Assembly: GCA_902629935.1 (NCBI GenBank)
Contig: CACOSU010000002.1
Coordinates: forward strand, 62,001 to 126,000
Reading direction: 5' to 3'
Origin: an uncultured Pelagibacteraceae bacterium
GTDB taxonomy: Bacteria > Pseudomonadota > Alphaproteobacteria > Pelagibacterales > Pelagibacteraceae
DNA: 64,000 nt
The notes beneath the pieces are model-generated. The model was not told the origin of the DNA. It saw nothing but the letters and a program-made list of their open reading frames with translations, and made no database searches. Shown piece by piece: positions 1-9,686 of the stretch (position 1 is its first letter; each line of letters begins with the position of its first letter). The translations under genes were made by a program, and so were the position numbers.

Positions 1-1
1 A

Positions 2-1386
<1,385 letters not shown>

Positions 1387-1387
<1 letters not shown>

Positions 1388-1779
1388 TGAGTGAAGAGTT
1401 TAAAGTTGAAATAGTAAATCCTGAAAAATCTTTTTTAGTAAAAGACGATGTTTCAGAAGTTGTGGTCCCTGCTTTTGAAGGAGAGATGGGAATATTGAAG
1501 GATCATATTTCTATTATTTCTTTTTTGAAACCTGGAATAATTAAGATTTTATCGAAATCAGGAGATGAAAATTACTATGTTGAAGATGGAATCGTTGAGT
1601 TTAAAAATAACAACCTATCTATTCTAACAAGTACAATTTTTAATATTGCTGATATGGAAAAATCAAAGCAACAAGATTTACTTAAACAGGCAGAAGAAGA
1701 GGCTAATAAAACCGATACTAACGATCAATCTAAATATTTAGCAGATCAAAAAGTTGAAGTTTTAAAAACACTAAATTAA
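1387..1779 (+). CDS. atpC: ATP synthase F1 subunit epsilon
   Basis: Epsilon subunit of the ATP synthase central stalk, which couples rotation and can inhibit ATP hydrolysis. The 130-residue product begins with the beta-sandwich domain (residues about 1-85, with the family-typical VPAFEGEMGILKDH stretch) and ends with a short charged helical part rich in Lys, Glu and Gln. It starts on the A of the atpD stop codon, so the two are translationally coupled. It is the last gene of the atp operon here; the next gene is convergent and overlaps its 3' end by 9 bases, leaving no room for a separate terminator. The name rests on position plus the domain pattern. Confidence 0.93.
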
Positions 1780-2244
1780 TTTTTTTACTCTTTCTTTAAG
1801 TTCTTTGTAAACATGATGTTTAAAATCAACTACAACATCAGTAATTAAATCTAAGTCAATCCACTTCCAATCTAAAAATTCTGGATTAGATGTATTAATA
1901 TTTATTTCATTATCATTTCCAATAAATCGCATTAAAAACCATTTTTGCTTTTGACCTTTGTACTTACCCTTCCAAATAATACCTAGTAATCTATCAGGTA
2001 AATCATAGGTCAATGTACCATCCAATTCTTTTATAAGTTTTACGCTTTTGATACTTGTTTCTTCTTCTAGTTCTCTAAATGCAGCTTTTAAATAATCCTC
2101 ACCCTCATCAACACCACCCTGAGGCATTTGCCAAAAATTTTTTGGATTATCTATTCTTTTTGCCACAAATACTTTATTTTTATCATTTAAAAGCACTATT
2201 CCAACACCACTTCTCAGTGGTAGTGTGTTAAAATTTTTATTCAT
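1771..2244 (-). CDS. rppH: RNA pyrophosphohydrolase (Nudix)
   Basis: Nudix hydrolase of the RppH/NudH type, which removes pyrophosphate from 5'-triphosphate mRNA ends and so starts decay; related enzymes hydrolyse diadenosine polyphosphates. The Nudix box runs from about residue 43 to 65 (GGVDEGED, then REL and EEET), and the N-terminal RSGVGIVLLN and FWQMPQGG stretches are typical of the RppH branch. Length (157 aa) fits the family. It is the last gene of the long rplU-to-rppH minus-strand run, starting one base after ctpA ends, and its 3' end overlaps that of atpC. Confidence 0.88.
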   Translation of the reverse strand: MNKNFNTLPLRSGVGIVLLNDKNKVFVAKRIDNPKNFWQMPQGGVDEGEDYLKAAFRELEEETSIKSVKLIKELDGTLTYDLPDRLLGIIWKGKYKGQKQKWFLMRFIGNDNEININTSNPEFLDWKWIDLDLITDVVVDFKHHVYKELKERVKKLI

Positions 2245-2245
2245 A

Positions 2246-3385
2246 TTATCCGTTAAGTAACTTAATTGCGTAATTTAATTGATTATCAGTTTCAGTCTTT
2301 ATTCTAAAGTCGTCGCTCTCTTCACTTACTTCTATGTCTGGCCTTACACCAACCTCTGAGATCGATTTCCCTGATGGAAGATAATATTTAGAAACAGTTA
2401 ATCTTATTGCGCCTTTATTTTTTAAGGGAATAATTGATTGAACAGATCCCTTTCCAAAACTGTTTTCACCAAGTATAATAGCTCTTTTATGATCCTTTAA
2501 TGCTCCAGCCACTATTTCAGATGCGGATGCTGATCCATAATTAATTAAAACTAATAAAGTTTTTCCATCAATTATATCACCTTTTCTTGCAAACCATTTT
2601 CTATTTTCAGATTTTTTTCTGCTTTTTGTTGAAACTATTTCTCCATTTTCTAAAAAAAAATCAGAGATTTTAATTGCTTGAGATAAAAGACCACCAGGAT
2701 TATTTCTTAAATCTAGAATAAATGAATTTAAACTTTTATTTTTTTTAAGTTTTTTTATTTGCTTTTCGATTTGATCGCTACTGTTATCATTAAATGAAGT
2801 AAGTCTAATATATCCTATTTTATCTTGTATTAATTCAGATTTAACTGATTGAACCTGAATAACTTCTCTAACTATATTAAATGTTAATGCTTTCTTAACA
2901 CCTCTTCGTCGAATAATTAACTCAATTGGTGAGCCAACTGGTCCTCTCATTAAATCTACAGCCTCACTCAAGGTTTTACCTTGGACTTGAATATCATCTA
3001 TTTTAACTATGTAATCACCCGCCTTTATTCCTGCTTTCGACGCAGGTGTATCATCAATAGGAGAAATTACTTTTACAACACCAGCTTCCATGCTTACCTC
3101 AATACCAAGTCCCCCAAATTCTCCTCTTGTTTCAGTTTGCATTTCTTCAAAAATTTTGGGAGGCATATATGCAGAATATGGATCTAATGATTGCAGAAGG
3201 CCATTTATTGCAGAATCCATACTTTCAGATTGGTCAATATCGTCAACATACTCTTCATTAATTTTTTCAAGAACTTCACCAAATAGATCAATTTTTTTAT
3301 AGATATCAATTTCGGCTGATAGAACTGTTTTAGGTAAATAAAAAATAGAGATAAAAATTAATAAACAAAATCTTAATTTTTTCAT
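2246..3385 (-). CDS. ctpA: C-terminal processing peptidase (S41, PDZ-containing)
   Basis: Periplasmic carboxyl-terminal processing protease of family S41. The start is placed at the ATG at 3385, giving MKKLRF and a hydrophobic signal peptide; an in-frame codon further upstream would put a charged tail before it. The chosen start overlaps the rsfS stop as ATGA. A PDZ domain lies at about residues 85-165 (GGLGIE, then SPIDDTPASKAGIKAGD). The catalytic region has GSASASE near residue 285 and the lysine in GENSFGKGSVQ near residue 312, the Ser/Lys dyad of the family. The full length is about 379 aa, without the long C-terminal part of E. coli Prc. Confidence 0.92.
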   Translation of the reverse strand: MKKLRFCLLIFISIFYLPKTVLSAEIDIYKKIDLFGEVLEKINEEYVDDIDQSESMDSAINGLLQSLDPYSAYMPPKIFEEMQTETRGEFGGLGIEVSMEAGVVKVISPIDDTPASKAGIKAGDYIVKIDDIQVQGKTLSEAVDLMRGPVGSPIELIIRRRGVKKALTFNIVREVIQVQSVKSELIQDKIGYIRLTSFNDNSSDQIEKQIKKLKKNKSLNSFILDLRNNPGGLLSQAIKISDFFLENGEIVSTKSRKKSENRKWFARKGDIIDGKTLLVLINYGSASASEIVAGALKDHKRAIILGENSFGKGSVQSIIPLKNKGAIRLTVSKYYLPSGKSISEVGVRPDIEVSEESDDFRIKTETDNQLNYAIKLLNG

Positions 3386-3732
3386 ATTATAACTTTTTCT
3401 TTTGGAATAAGTTCTGACCAAATTTTTTCTAATTCATAAAATTTTCTTTTCTCTGGATGAAAAATATGAACAATTAAATCAATTCCATCAACAAGTTTCC
3501 ATTCATTACTTTCTTTGCCTTCAATTTTAGAATCTTTCACACCATTATTTTTTAGTTTTTCTAAAATTTGTTCTGATAAAGATTGGATATGTCTTGATGA
3601 AGTTCCACTTGCTATGATCATATAATCAGCCATAGAACTTTTGTCTTTAAGATCAATAGTTACAATGTCTTGAGCTTTATTGAGATCTAGTGTGTTGATT
3701 ACAATTTCTTTTAAGTCTGAAATTTTGTCCAT
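3382..3732 (-). CDS. rsfS: Ribosomal silencing factor RsfS
   Basis: RsfS (Iojap/YbeB/DUF143 family) binds ribosomal protein L14 and blocks subunit joining when nutrients are short. The 116-residue protein has the family core: DIVTIDLKDKSSMADYMIIASGTSSRHIQSL at about 20-50, written here only as a recognisable pattern (DLKDKS, then ADYMIIASGTSSRH), followed by EWKLVDGIDLIVHIFHP. It lies between nadD and ctpA, a common bacterial arrangement, and its last codon overlaps the ctpA start by four bases. Confidence 0.93.
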   Translation of the reverse strand: MDKISDLKEIVINTLDLNKAQDIVTIDLKDKSSMADYMIIASGTSSRHIQSLSEQILEKLKNNGVKDSKIEGKESNEWKLVDGIDLIVHIFHPEKRKFYELEKIWSELIPKEKVII

Positions 3733-3749
3733 TAATTACTTTTAGATTA

Positions 3750-4271
3750 TCAAATTTTTCTTAATTGAGAAGATGAAATGTTGACTTTATTAAATTCGAT
3801 AAACTCAAGATTGACCTTATTAAGTTGCTTAAATGTCTTTGATTTTAAAGAATTTTTTTTATACCCATATCTATCGAAAACCAGAATATTACATTTTTCT
3901 GAAATTAATTTTGATTTATGCCACTTATGAAAACTAATGAGGTTATCCGCACCCATTATAAAATAAATTTCAATATTTTTGTTTTTTTTTAAGTAATTAA
4001 TTAAATTTATCGTTTTATTTGATTTAATAATATTTTCATAAAATTTAACCTTTATAAATGAATTTTTACTAATTATTTTTTTACAATATTTAATTCTTTC
4101 TCCCACAGATGTTTTACTTTCTGTTTTAAATGGATTTTTTTTTGTAATTGCCCAAATAACTTTTTTGAGTTTAAATCTTTTTTTCGCTTCTTTCGAAATT
4201 GCTAAATGACCTTTATGAGCTGGATCAAACGATCCACCCAATACACCAATTTTTATTTTTTTATTGTCCAA
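3750..4271 (-). CDS. nadD: Nicotinate-mononucleotide adenylyltransferase
   Basis: NadD adenylates nicotinate mononucleotide to deamido-NAD, a late step of NAD synthesis. The nucleotidyltransferase signature LGGSFDPAHKGH is at residues 11-22 and the C-terminal ISSSQLR motif, which binds the nucleotide, lies in the last ten residues. At 173 aa it is a little shorter than most NadD proteins (about 190-215 aa), mainly at the C-terminus, which ends right after the ISSSxxR motif. It follows proA by one base and precedes rsfS by 17 bases. The nadD-rsfS pairing is a widespread gene order and supports the call. Confidence 0.92.
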   Translation of the reverse strand: MDNKKIKIGVLGGSFDPAHKGHLAISKEAKKRFKLKKVIWAITKKNPFKTESKTSVGERIKYCKKIISKNSFIKVKFYENIIKSNKTINLINYLKKNKNIEIYFIMGADNLISFHKWHKSKLISEKCNILVFDRYGYKKNSLKSKTFKQLNKVNLEFIEFNKVNISSSQLRKI

Positions 4272-4272
4272 T

Positions 4273-5523
4273 TTAATTTCTTATTTTACCATTGCTAGTG
4301 ATTTCGTATTTGTATGAAATCAATTGATTTAAACCTACTGGGCCTCTTGGTGGCAGGGTATTAGTAGAAATACCAACTTCTCCACCAAATCCAAATTCAC
4401 CACCATCAGCAAATTGAGTTGAAGTATTATGCATCGCAATTGAGCTCTTAACGCTTTTTAAGAAGTGTTTTGCTGTTTTTTTGTTTTTAGTAATTATCGA
4501 GTCAGTATGCATAGTGCCATATTTGTTAATATGATTAATCGCTTCCTCAGTATTTTTTACAACCTTAACAGATACTGTTGATGCTAAATATTCTGTTGAC
4601 CAATCCTTTTTCTTTGCAGGATACATTTGACCTTTATAATAATTTCTCAAAATTTTATCCCCAATAATTTTACAACCGCTATTTTCAAGTTTTTGCAAAA
4701 TTGGATTGCTAAATTTTTTTACTAGATCTTTATGTATAAGAATAGTTTCTGTAGCACCGCAAATACTCGTATTTCTTAATTTAGCGTTAAAGACAATTTC
4801 TTTTGACATTTTTAATGCTGCATCTTTATCTATATAAGTGTGACAAAGTCCTTCTAAATGGCCAATTATAGGTACTTTAGATAAGTCTAATACTTTTTTT
4901 ACTAAATTTTTTCCGCCACGAGGAATGATTACGTCGATATATTTTTTCATTTTAGAAAGCATAATATCTACAAGCCTTCTTTGTTTTGATTCAATAAATT
5001 GTATAAAGTTTTCATCAACTTTATTTTTTTTAAGTGCTTTTCTAAATAACTTAGCTAAAGCTTTATTTGAATGTATGGCCTCAGAGCCTCCTTTCAAAAT
5101 AACTACATTTCCTGATTTAAAGCAAAGACTAGCAACATCCGAAGTTACATTTGGTCTACTTTCATAAATAACACCAATAACACCAATTGGTATTGATACT
5201 CTTTTTATATTCAAACCATTTGGTCTTTTCCATTTGTCTAAAGTATTGTCTACAGGGTCCTTTAATTTAGCTATTTTTAAAATAGAATTTATAATTCCAT
5301 TTAATTTATTTTCATTTAAATGAAGTCTTTTGATTAAGTTCTCTTTTAACCCTTTTTTTCTTGCGTAATTAATATCTTTTGAATTTTGATTAATAATAAA
5401 TTTTTTTTCATTCTTAATTAATTTCGCGTAATCATTTAATACTTTATTTTTTACTTCAGTGCTAACTTTATACTCGCTAGCTTTTCGAGCTTTTATTCCA
5501 ATTAAATTCATATATTTGATCAT
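4273..5523 (-). CDS. proA: Glutamate-5-semialdehyde dehydrogenase
   Basis: ProA (gamma-glutamyl phosphate reductase) makes glutamate-5-semialdehyde from the product of ProB in proline synthesis. The aldehyde-dehydrogenase fold is clear: PIGVIGVIYESRPNVT at about 112-127, LKGGSEA near 144-150, and the catalytic cysteine in NTSICGATET at Cys255. The start at 5523 directly follows the proB stop and has a GGTGGA ribosome binding site about 7 bases upstream; a second ATG four codons later is also possible. With the adjacent proB this makes a complete proBA unit. Confidence 0.96.
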   Translation of the reverse strand: MIKYMNLIGIKARKASEYKVSTEVKNKVLNDYAKLIKNEKKFIINQNSKDINYARKKGLKENLIKRLHLNENKLNGIINSILKIAKLKDPVDNTLDKWKRPNGLNIKRVSIPIGVIGVIYESRPNVTSDVASLCFKSGNVVILKGGSEAIHSNKALAKLFRKALKKNKVDENFIQFIESKQRRLVDIMLSKMKKYIDVIIPRGGKNLVKKVLDLSKVPIIGHLEGLCHTYIDKDAALKMSKEIVFNAKLRNTSICGATETILIHKDLVKKFSNPILQKLENSGCKIIGDKILRNYYKGQMYPAKKKDWSTEYLASTVSVKVVKNTEEAINHINKYGTMHTDSIITKNKKTAKHFLKSVKSSIAMHNTSTQFADGGEFGFGGEVGISTNTLPPRGPVGLNQLISYKYEITSNGKIRN

Positions 5524-6630
5524 TTAAATTTCCACCATATCATCTTTATGAATAACTTCTGATTTTGCAACATAACCTAATAATTTTTCAATTTCATTAG
5601 AGTGATGACCCATAATTTTAGTTACTTCATCAGAAGTAAAGGAACTTAAACCTCTAGCACATTCATTATTTTTTTTATCTAATACTTTAATATGATCACC
5701 TTTCTTAAATCTTCCCGAAACTTTTTTAATTCCTGCTGCTAACAAACTTTTCCCAGATTTTAATGCTTTTTTAGCACCATCATCAATTATTAGAGCTCCT
5801 TTAGGTGCGACAGAACTTATTATCCATTTTTTTCTAGCATCTAACTTTGAAATTTTTGGACTAAACCAGGTACAGTTATTTTTTTCAATTATTTTTGAGA
5901 TCGGATTTGAATATAGTCCATTCGCAATAACCATACTAGTACCGGCAAGCTGACATATTTTTGCTGCTTCAATTTTTGTATGCATACCACCACTGCCGTA
6001 TTCATTTACGCCTTTAATATAAATTTTTTTTAGATCTTTTTTTAGATCATCAATTTTTTTTATTAGTTTAGCATCCTTAAAAATTTTAGGATTTTTTGTA
6101 TACAAACCATCGACATCAGATAATAAAATTAAGGTATCTGCGTTTGTAATTTGCGCAACCCTAGATGCCAATCTATCATTATCTCCATATTTTATCTCAC
6201 TCGTTGCAATAGTGTCATTTTCATTGACTACAGGAATAAAACCAAGTTCAAAAAGATTATCAAAAGTTCGTTTAGCATTGAGAGATCTTCTTCTTTCTTC
6301 AGTATCTTCCAATGTAAGCAGAATTTGAGAAATATTTAATTTATATTTTGCAAAAGTTTGTGTAAATAAATTCATTAGCTCTATTTGACCAATAGAAGCA
6401 ATAGCTTGACTCTTATCTAATTTGATATTTTTTTTATTATAATTCATTTTCTTGCAGCCCAAAGCTATCGCACCAGAACTAACAATAATTACTTTTTGAG
6501 TTTTATCTCTTAATTTTTTAATATCTTTTGCAAAACTAGATAACCATTGTTTCCTAATTTTTTTGTTTTGATCAACTAGGAGAGATGACCCAATTTTGAC
6601 AACAATTATTTTGGAGTTTTTAAGATACAT
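5524..6630 (-). CDS. proB: Glutamate 5-kinase
   Basis: ProB phosphorylates L-glutamate, the first and normally feedback-controlled step of proline synthesis. The amino-acid kinase domain (residues about 1-260) shows VVKIGSSLLV at the N-terminus, the SSGAIALG segment, VNENDTI, FGDND-like KYGDNDRLAS, and the GSGGMHTKIEAA loop. A PUA domain (about 280-365, with LAAGIKKVSGRFKKGD) follows, as in the full-length bacterial enzyme. The 5' end overlaps the obgE 3' end by 11 bases. Confidence 0.96.
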   Translation of the reverse strand: MYLKNSKIIVVKIGSSLLVDQNKKIRKQWLSSFAKDIKKLRDKTQKVIIVSSGAIALGCKKMNYNKKNIKLDKSQAIASIGQIELMNLFTQTFAKYKLNISQILLTLEDTEERRRSLNAKRTFDNLFELGFIPVVNENDTIATSEIKYGDNDRLASRVAQITNADTLILLSDVDGLYTKNPKIFKDAKLIKKIDDLKKDLKKIYIKGVNEYGSGGMHTKIEAAKICQLAGTSMVIANGLYSNPISKIIEKNNCTWFSPKISKLDARKKWIISSVAPKGALIIDDGAKKALKSGKSLLAAGIKKVSGRFKKGDHIKVLDKKNNECARGLSSFTSDEVTKIMGHHSNEIEKLLGYVAKSEVIHKDDMVEI

Positions 6631-7603
6631 AAGACAAAAGTTTTGCTTTAATTTTTGATACAGATTTTTTTTCCAGAGTTGTCACTGTCATAATCTCGCA
6701 ATTTTTACCCTTTGCAAAATGATTTTTAACTTCTTTTGCTGTTTCTTCATCAATCAAATCAATTTTATTAAGCACAATTAGTTCTTTTTTTTCTAATAAC
6801 TTTGAACTGTAACTTTTTAATTCATTTTTTACCTGATTATAAGACTCATTCAAATCTAAGTTGGTAACATCAATTAAGTGTAGTAAAGACTTACATCTCT
6901 CTATATGTTTTAAAAATTGAATACCTAAACCTATACCTTCGTGGGCTCCTTCAACTAATCCTGGAATATCTGCAATAGTAATCTCTTTATCATCGTAAGA
7001 TGCTACACCAAGGTTTGGATTAATAGTTGTAAATTTATAATTTGCAATTTTTGGATTTGCGTTTGTTAATGCTGCTAACAAACTTGATTTTCCAGCATTT
7101 GGCAATCCAATAATACCTATGTCAGCGATTGTTTTTAATTGAAGCCATATTGTAAATTCTTCTCCGATAGTGCCTTTAGTAAATTTTTTTGGAGCTCTAT
7201 TTGTAGAACTTTTAAATCTTGTGTTTCCTAAACCTCCCTTTCCACCAGCAGCTGCAATATATTCTTCGTTTTTTTTATTAAAATCGAAAAGAAGAGTTTT
7301 GTTATCTTCTTCAAATACCTGTGTGCCTAGAGGAACCTTTAAAATTAAATCTTCACCACCTTTTCCTGTTCGGTTTTGACCAGAACCATTTTCTCCACGT
7401 TTGGCTTTGTGATGTTGTTGATATCGATAATCAATAAGGGTATTTAAATTTTCTTCTGACTTTAAAATAATTGATCCACCTTTTCCACCATCCCCACCAT
7501 CTGGTCCACCAAACTCAACATATTTCTCTCTTCTAAAACTAGGAGACCCATCTCCACCGTTTCCAGCTTTAATATAAATTTTAACTTGATCGAGAAATTT
7601 CAT
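6620..7603 (-). CDS. obgE: GTPase Obg/CgtA (ribosome-associated)
   Basis: Essential GTPase that acts in 50S subunit maturation and stress signalling. The glycine-rich Obg domain occupies residues 1-158, with repeated GG patterns such as GGPDGGDGGKGG. The G domain follows: P-loop GLPNAGKSS at about 166-174, the DIPGLVEGAHEGIGLG switch region, and NKIDLID for base recognition. At 327 aa it ends after the G domain, so the variable C-terminal OCT domain of some Obg proteins is absent. The order rplU-rpmA-obg is conserved in many bacteria. Confidence 0.96.
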   Translation of the reverse strand: MKFLDQVKIYIKAGNGGDGSPSFRREKYVEFGGPDGGDGGKGGSIILKSEENLNTLIDYRYQQHHKAKRGENGSGQNRTGKGGEDLILKVPLGTQVFEEDNKTLLFDFNKKNEEYIAAAGGKGGLGNTRFKSSTNRAPKKFTKGTIGEEFTIWLQLKTIADIGIIGLPNAGKSSLLAALTNANPKIANYKFTTINPNLGVASYDDKEITIADIPGLVEGAHEGIGLGIQFLKHIERCKSLLHLIDVTNLDLNESYNQVKNELKSYSSKLLEKKELIVLNKIDLIDEETAKEVKNHFAKGKNCEIMTVTTLEKKSVSKIKAKLLSYVS

Positions 7604-7634
7604 AATACAACATCTATTTTAATTGGTTGTACTA

Positions 7635-7889
7635 TTAATTGGGCTTTACAGAAACGAAAGTTCTATCTGATTTAGATTTTTTGAAGACAACTTTTCCTTT
7701 AACAACTGAAAATATTGAATGATCTTTACCCATACCAACATTTTCACCTGGAAAAATCTTAGTTCCTCTTTGTCTAACAATTATGTTTCCAGGAATTACT
7801 GTTTCACCACCATACTTTTTTACACCAAGTCTTCTACCGGCACTATCTCGTCCGTTTCGTGATGATCCACCTGCTTTTTTTGTTGCCAT
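7635..7889 (-). CDS. rpmA: 50S ribosomal protein L27
   Basis: L27 reaches the peptidyl-transferase centre with its N-terminus. The 84-residue sequence is typical: [16 protein letters not shown] at the start, [10 protein letters not shown], then [23 protein letters not shown]. There is no N-terminal extension that would need protease removal as in Firmicutes. It lies 14 bases downstream of rplU and 31 bases upstream of obgE in the same operon. Confidence 0.98.
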   Translation of the reverse strand: MATKKAGGSSRNGRDSAGRRLGVKKYGGETVIPGNIIVRQRGTKIFPGENVGMGKDHSIFSVVKGKVVFKKSKSDRTFVSVKPN

Positions 7890-7903
7890 AATTTACCTAA
7901 TAA

Positions 7904-8302
7904 TTATTTGCTAACTACTTCCTTAACTTCTTCTTTTTTTGAAGTTTTAGAAATTTTTTCAGCCTCTGATAACACCTTACCATCTTTTGAAAAAATTTTG
8001 TTAATTCTTATCATAGAATATTCTTGTCGATGCCCATTTTTTCTTCTTGAATTTTGTCTTCTTCTTTTTTTAAAAATTAAAATAGTTCTATTTTTACTAT
8101 TTTTAATTAAATTAGCTTCTACTTTTGCACCCTCAACATTTGGAGTTCCAATTTCAATTAATTTGTCATCACCGTATGCCAAAATTTCGTTAAACTCTAT
8201 TTTAGTCTCAGGTTTAGAGTCTGGTAGTTTTTCAATCTTTAGAATTTCTCCAGATTTTACTTTATATTGTTTTCCACCTGTTTTTATTACTGCGTATGAC
8301 AT
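7904..8302 (-). CDS. rplU: 50S ribosomal protein L21
   Basis: L21 binds 23S rRNA. The N-terminal MSYAVIKTGGKQYKVKSGE and the basic KKRRRQNSRRKNGHRQEYS segment are the family hallmarks. At 132 aa it is longer than the roughly 103-residue E. coli form because of a Lys/Glu/Ser-rich C-terminal tail (about residues 105-132), a common feature in Alphaproteobacteria. It is the first gene of the long minus-strand operon and is preceded by a good sigma-70-type promoter. Confidence 0.97.
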   Translation of the reverse strand: MSYAVIKTGGKQYKVKSGEILKIEKLPDSKPETKIEFNEILAYGDDKLIEIGTPNVEGAKVEANLIKNSKNRTILIFKKRRRQNSRRKNGHRQEYSMIRINKIFSKDGKVLSEAEKISKTSKKEEVKEVVSK

Positions 8303-8328
8303 AGTATGATCTTATTTAAATTTAAAGC

Positions 8329-8356
8329 AATATAGTTGTAGTCAGCCTTTAGTCAA
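8329..8356 (-). promoter_or_regulatory. Sigma-70-type promoter of the rplU operon
   Basis: On the minus strand, TTGACT (8356-8351) and TATATT (8334-8329) are separated by 16 bases, a near-consensus housekeeping promoter. The expected transcription start is about 20 bases before the rplU ATG. No other good promoter is seen between here and rppH, and all spacers are 31 bases or less, so nine genes may share it. Confidence 0.6.
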
Positions 8357-8366
8357 GCCGAATTAA

Positions 8367-9086
8367 TCAGAAATTATCCTTAAAATCTCTTAATTTTGAA
8401 AAAGTTTTAATATCTTTTGCTCTTAAAAATATATTACACTCTAATTCCTCTTTTAAAGTCGTAGGTATGGTAGGAATTCCATTTTCTCTTAATTTTTCAA
8501 TTTTTTCTATTTTTTTTTGTAAATCTTTGTTTTCAGAATCATATTTTTTGCAAAATTTTGCATTGCTAAGAGTGTATTCATGACCACAATAAATTTTTGA
8601 ATCTTCTGGTAATAATTTAATTTTATGCAAAGATTCAAACATTTGATCATAAGAGCCTTCAAATATTCTTCCACAACCTAGTGAAAAAAGAGTATCTCCA
8701 ACAAAAACTAATTTTTCTCTAAAAAAATTAAAACAAATATGGCCTGATGTGTGTCCAGGTATATGCATAATTTTAGCTTCAAAGTTTTCAGCTTTCCATA
8801 TTTGATTGTCTTCTAACAATATGTCTATTCCAGGTATTCTTTTTGAGTCTCCTTTAAAACCTACAACAACTGACCCATATTTTTTTTTTAATTCTTGATT
8901 TCCTCCGATATGATCATAATGATGATGAGTATTAAGAATATATTTTAATTTTATATTTTTATTTTTTAGGAAATTTATTATTGGTTCAGACTCACTAGGA
9001 TCTACTACACACGCAAAATTATTACTTTCGTCTATTATTAAATAGCTATAGTTGTCTTGAAGACAGGGTATAATTTCAATACGCAT
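8367..9086 (-). CDS. gloB: Hydroxyacylglutathione hydrolase (glyoxalase II)
   Basis: Metallo-beta-lactamase fold enzyme that hydrolyses S-lactoylglutathione to lactate and glutathione, the second step of methylglyoxal detoxification. The metal-binding THHHYDH motif is at residues 53-59 and further ligands are in IPGHTSGH (around 133) and in FVGDTLFSLGCGR; YCGHEYT carries the last histidine. The length (239 aa) and the C-terminal helical part typical of glyoxalase II fit. It starts one base after metW, so it is probably co-transcribed with metX and metW. Confidence 0.9.
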   Translation of the reverse strand: MRIEIIPCLQDNYSYLIIDESNNFACVVDPSESEPIINFLKNKNIKLKYILNTHHHYDHIGGNQELKKKYGSVVVGFKGDSKRIPGIDILLEDNQIWKAENFEAKIMHIPGHTSGHICFNFFREKLVFVGDTLFSLGCGRIFEGSYDQMFESLHKIKLLPEDSKIYCGHEYTLSNAKFCKKYDSENKDLQKKIEKIEKLRENGIPTIPTTLKEELECNIFLRAKDIKTFSKLRDFKDNF

Positions 9087-9087
9087 T

Positions 9088-9684
9088 TTATTTTTCTATC
9101 AAAAATATACCTAGATCTGCAAACAAATTCTTAACCCCTAAATTACGCTCATTTATTGTTGATGAATTAAGATTATTTAAAGCGATTGATTTAAAAATTT
9201 TAATATCTTTTGATTTTACAAAGTGAAAAAAATCTTTGATTGTACACATATGTAAATTTGGTGTGTTATACCATTCATCTGGCAATGTTTTTGTGATCGG
9301 CATTGTACCTTTAAATAATAAATGAAACCTTACTTTCCAGTATCCAAAATTAGGAATTGTAACTATTGCTTTTTTTCCAACTCTTAAAAGTTCATCTAAA
9401 ACTAATTCAGGATTAAGAAAAGCTTGTAAGGTTTGACTTAAAACAACATAATCAAATGATTTGTCTGGAAATTGCTTTAAATCTTTCTCAGCATTTCCTT
9501 CAATTACAGTTAAACCTTTTGCAATGCATTCTTGCACTTTTTCTTTTGAAATCTCTAATCCTCTTATATTTATGTTTTTATTATCCTTTAAAAATTTCAT
9601 CAAGGTTCCATCAGCACAACCTACATCTAAGACTTTCTTATCTTTTTCAATTAAATCTGCTATTACCTGAAATTCATTTTTCAT
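9088..9684 (-). CDS. metW: Methionine biosynthesis protein MetW
   Basis: MetW is a small methyltransferase-fold protein that accompanies MetX in Proteobacteria and is needed for full homoserine acetyltransferase function. The SAM-binding-like motif VLDVGCADGTLM is near residues 18-29, and SFDYVVLSQTLQAF and the MPITKTLPDEWYNTPNLHMCT stretch (named here by its DEWYNTPN core) are MetW signatures. The gene starts two bases after metX ends, giving the classic metX-metW order, and so lies under the same SAM-II riboswitch. Confidence 0.94.
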   Translation of the reverse strand: MKNEFQVIADLIEKDKKVLDVGCADGTLMKFLKDNKNINIRGLEISKEKVQECIAKGLTVIEGNAEKDLKQFPDKSFDYVVLSQTLQAFLNPELVLDELLRVGKKAIVTIPNFGYWKVRFHLLFKGTMPITKTLPDEWYNTPNLHMCTIKDFFHFVKSKDIKIFKSIALNNLNSSTINERNLGVKNLFADLGIFLIEK

Positions 9685-9686
9685 AA

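Noticed and set aside
2981-3302. Open frames on the plus strand inside ctpA
   Set aside because: They lie wholly inside a well-supported S41 protease gene and translate into low-complexity, Ser/Ile/Phe-rich sequence without domain patterns.
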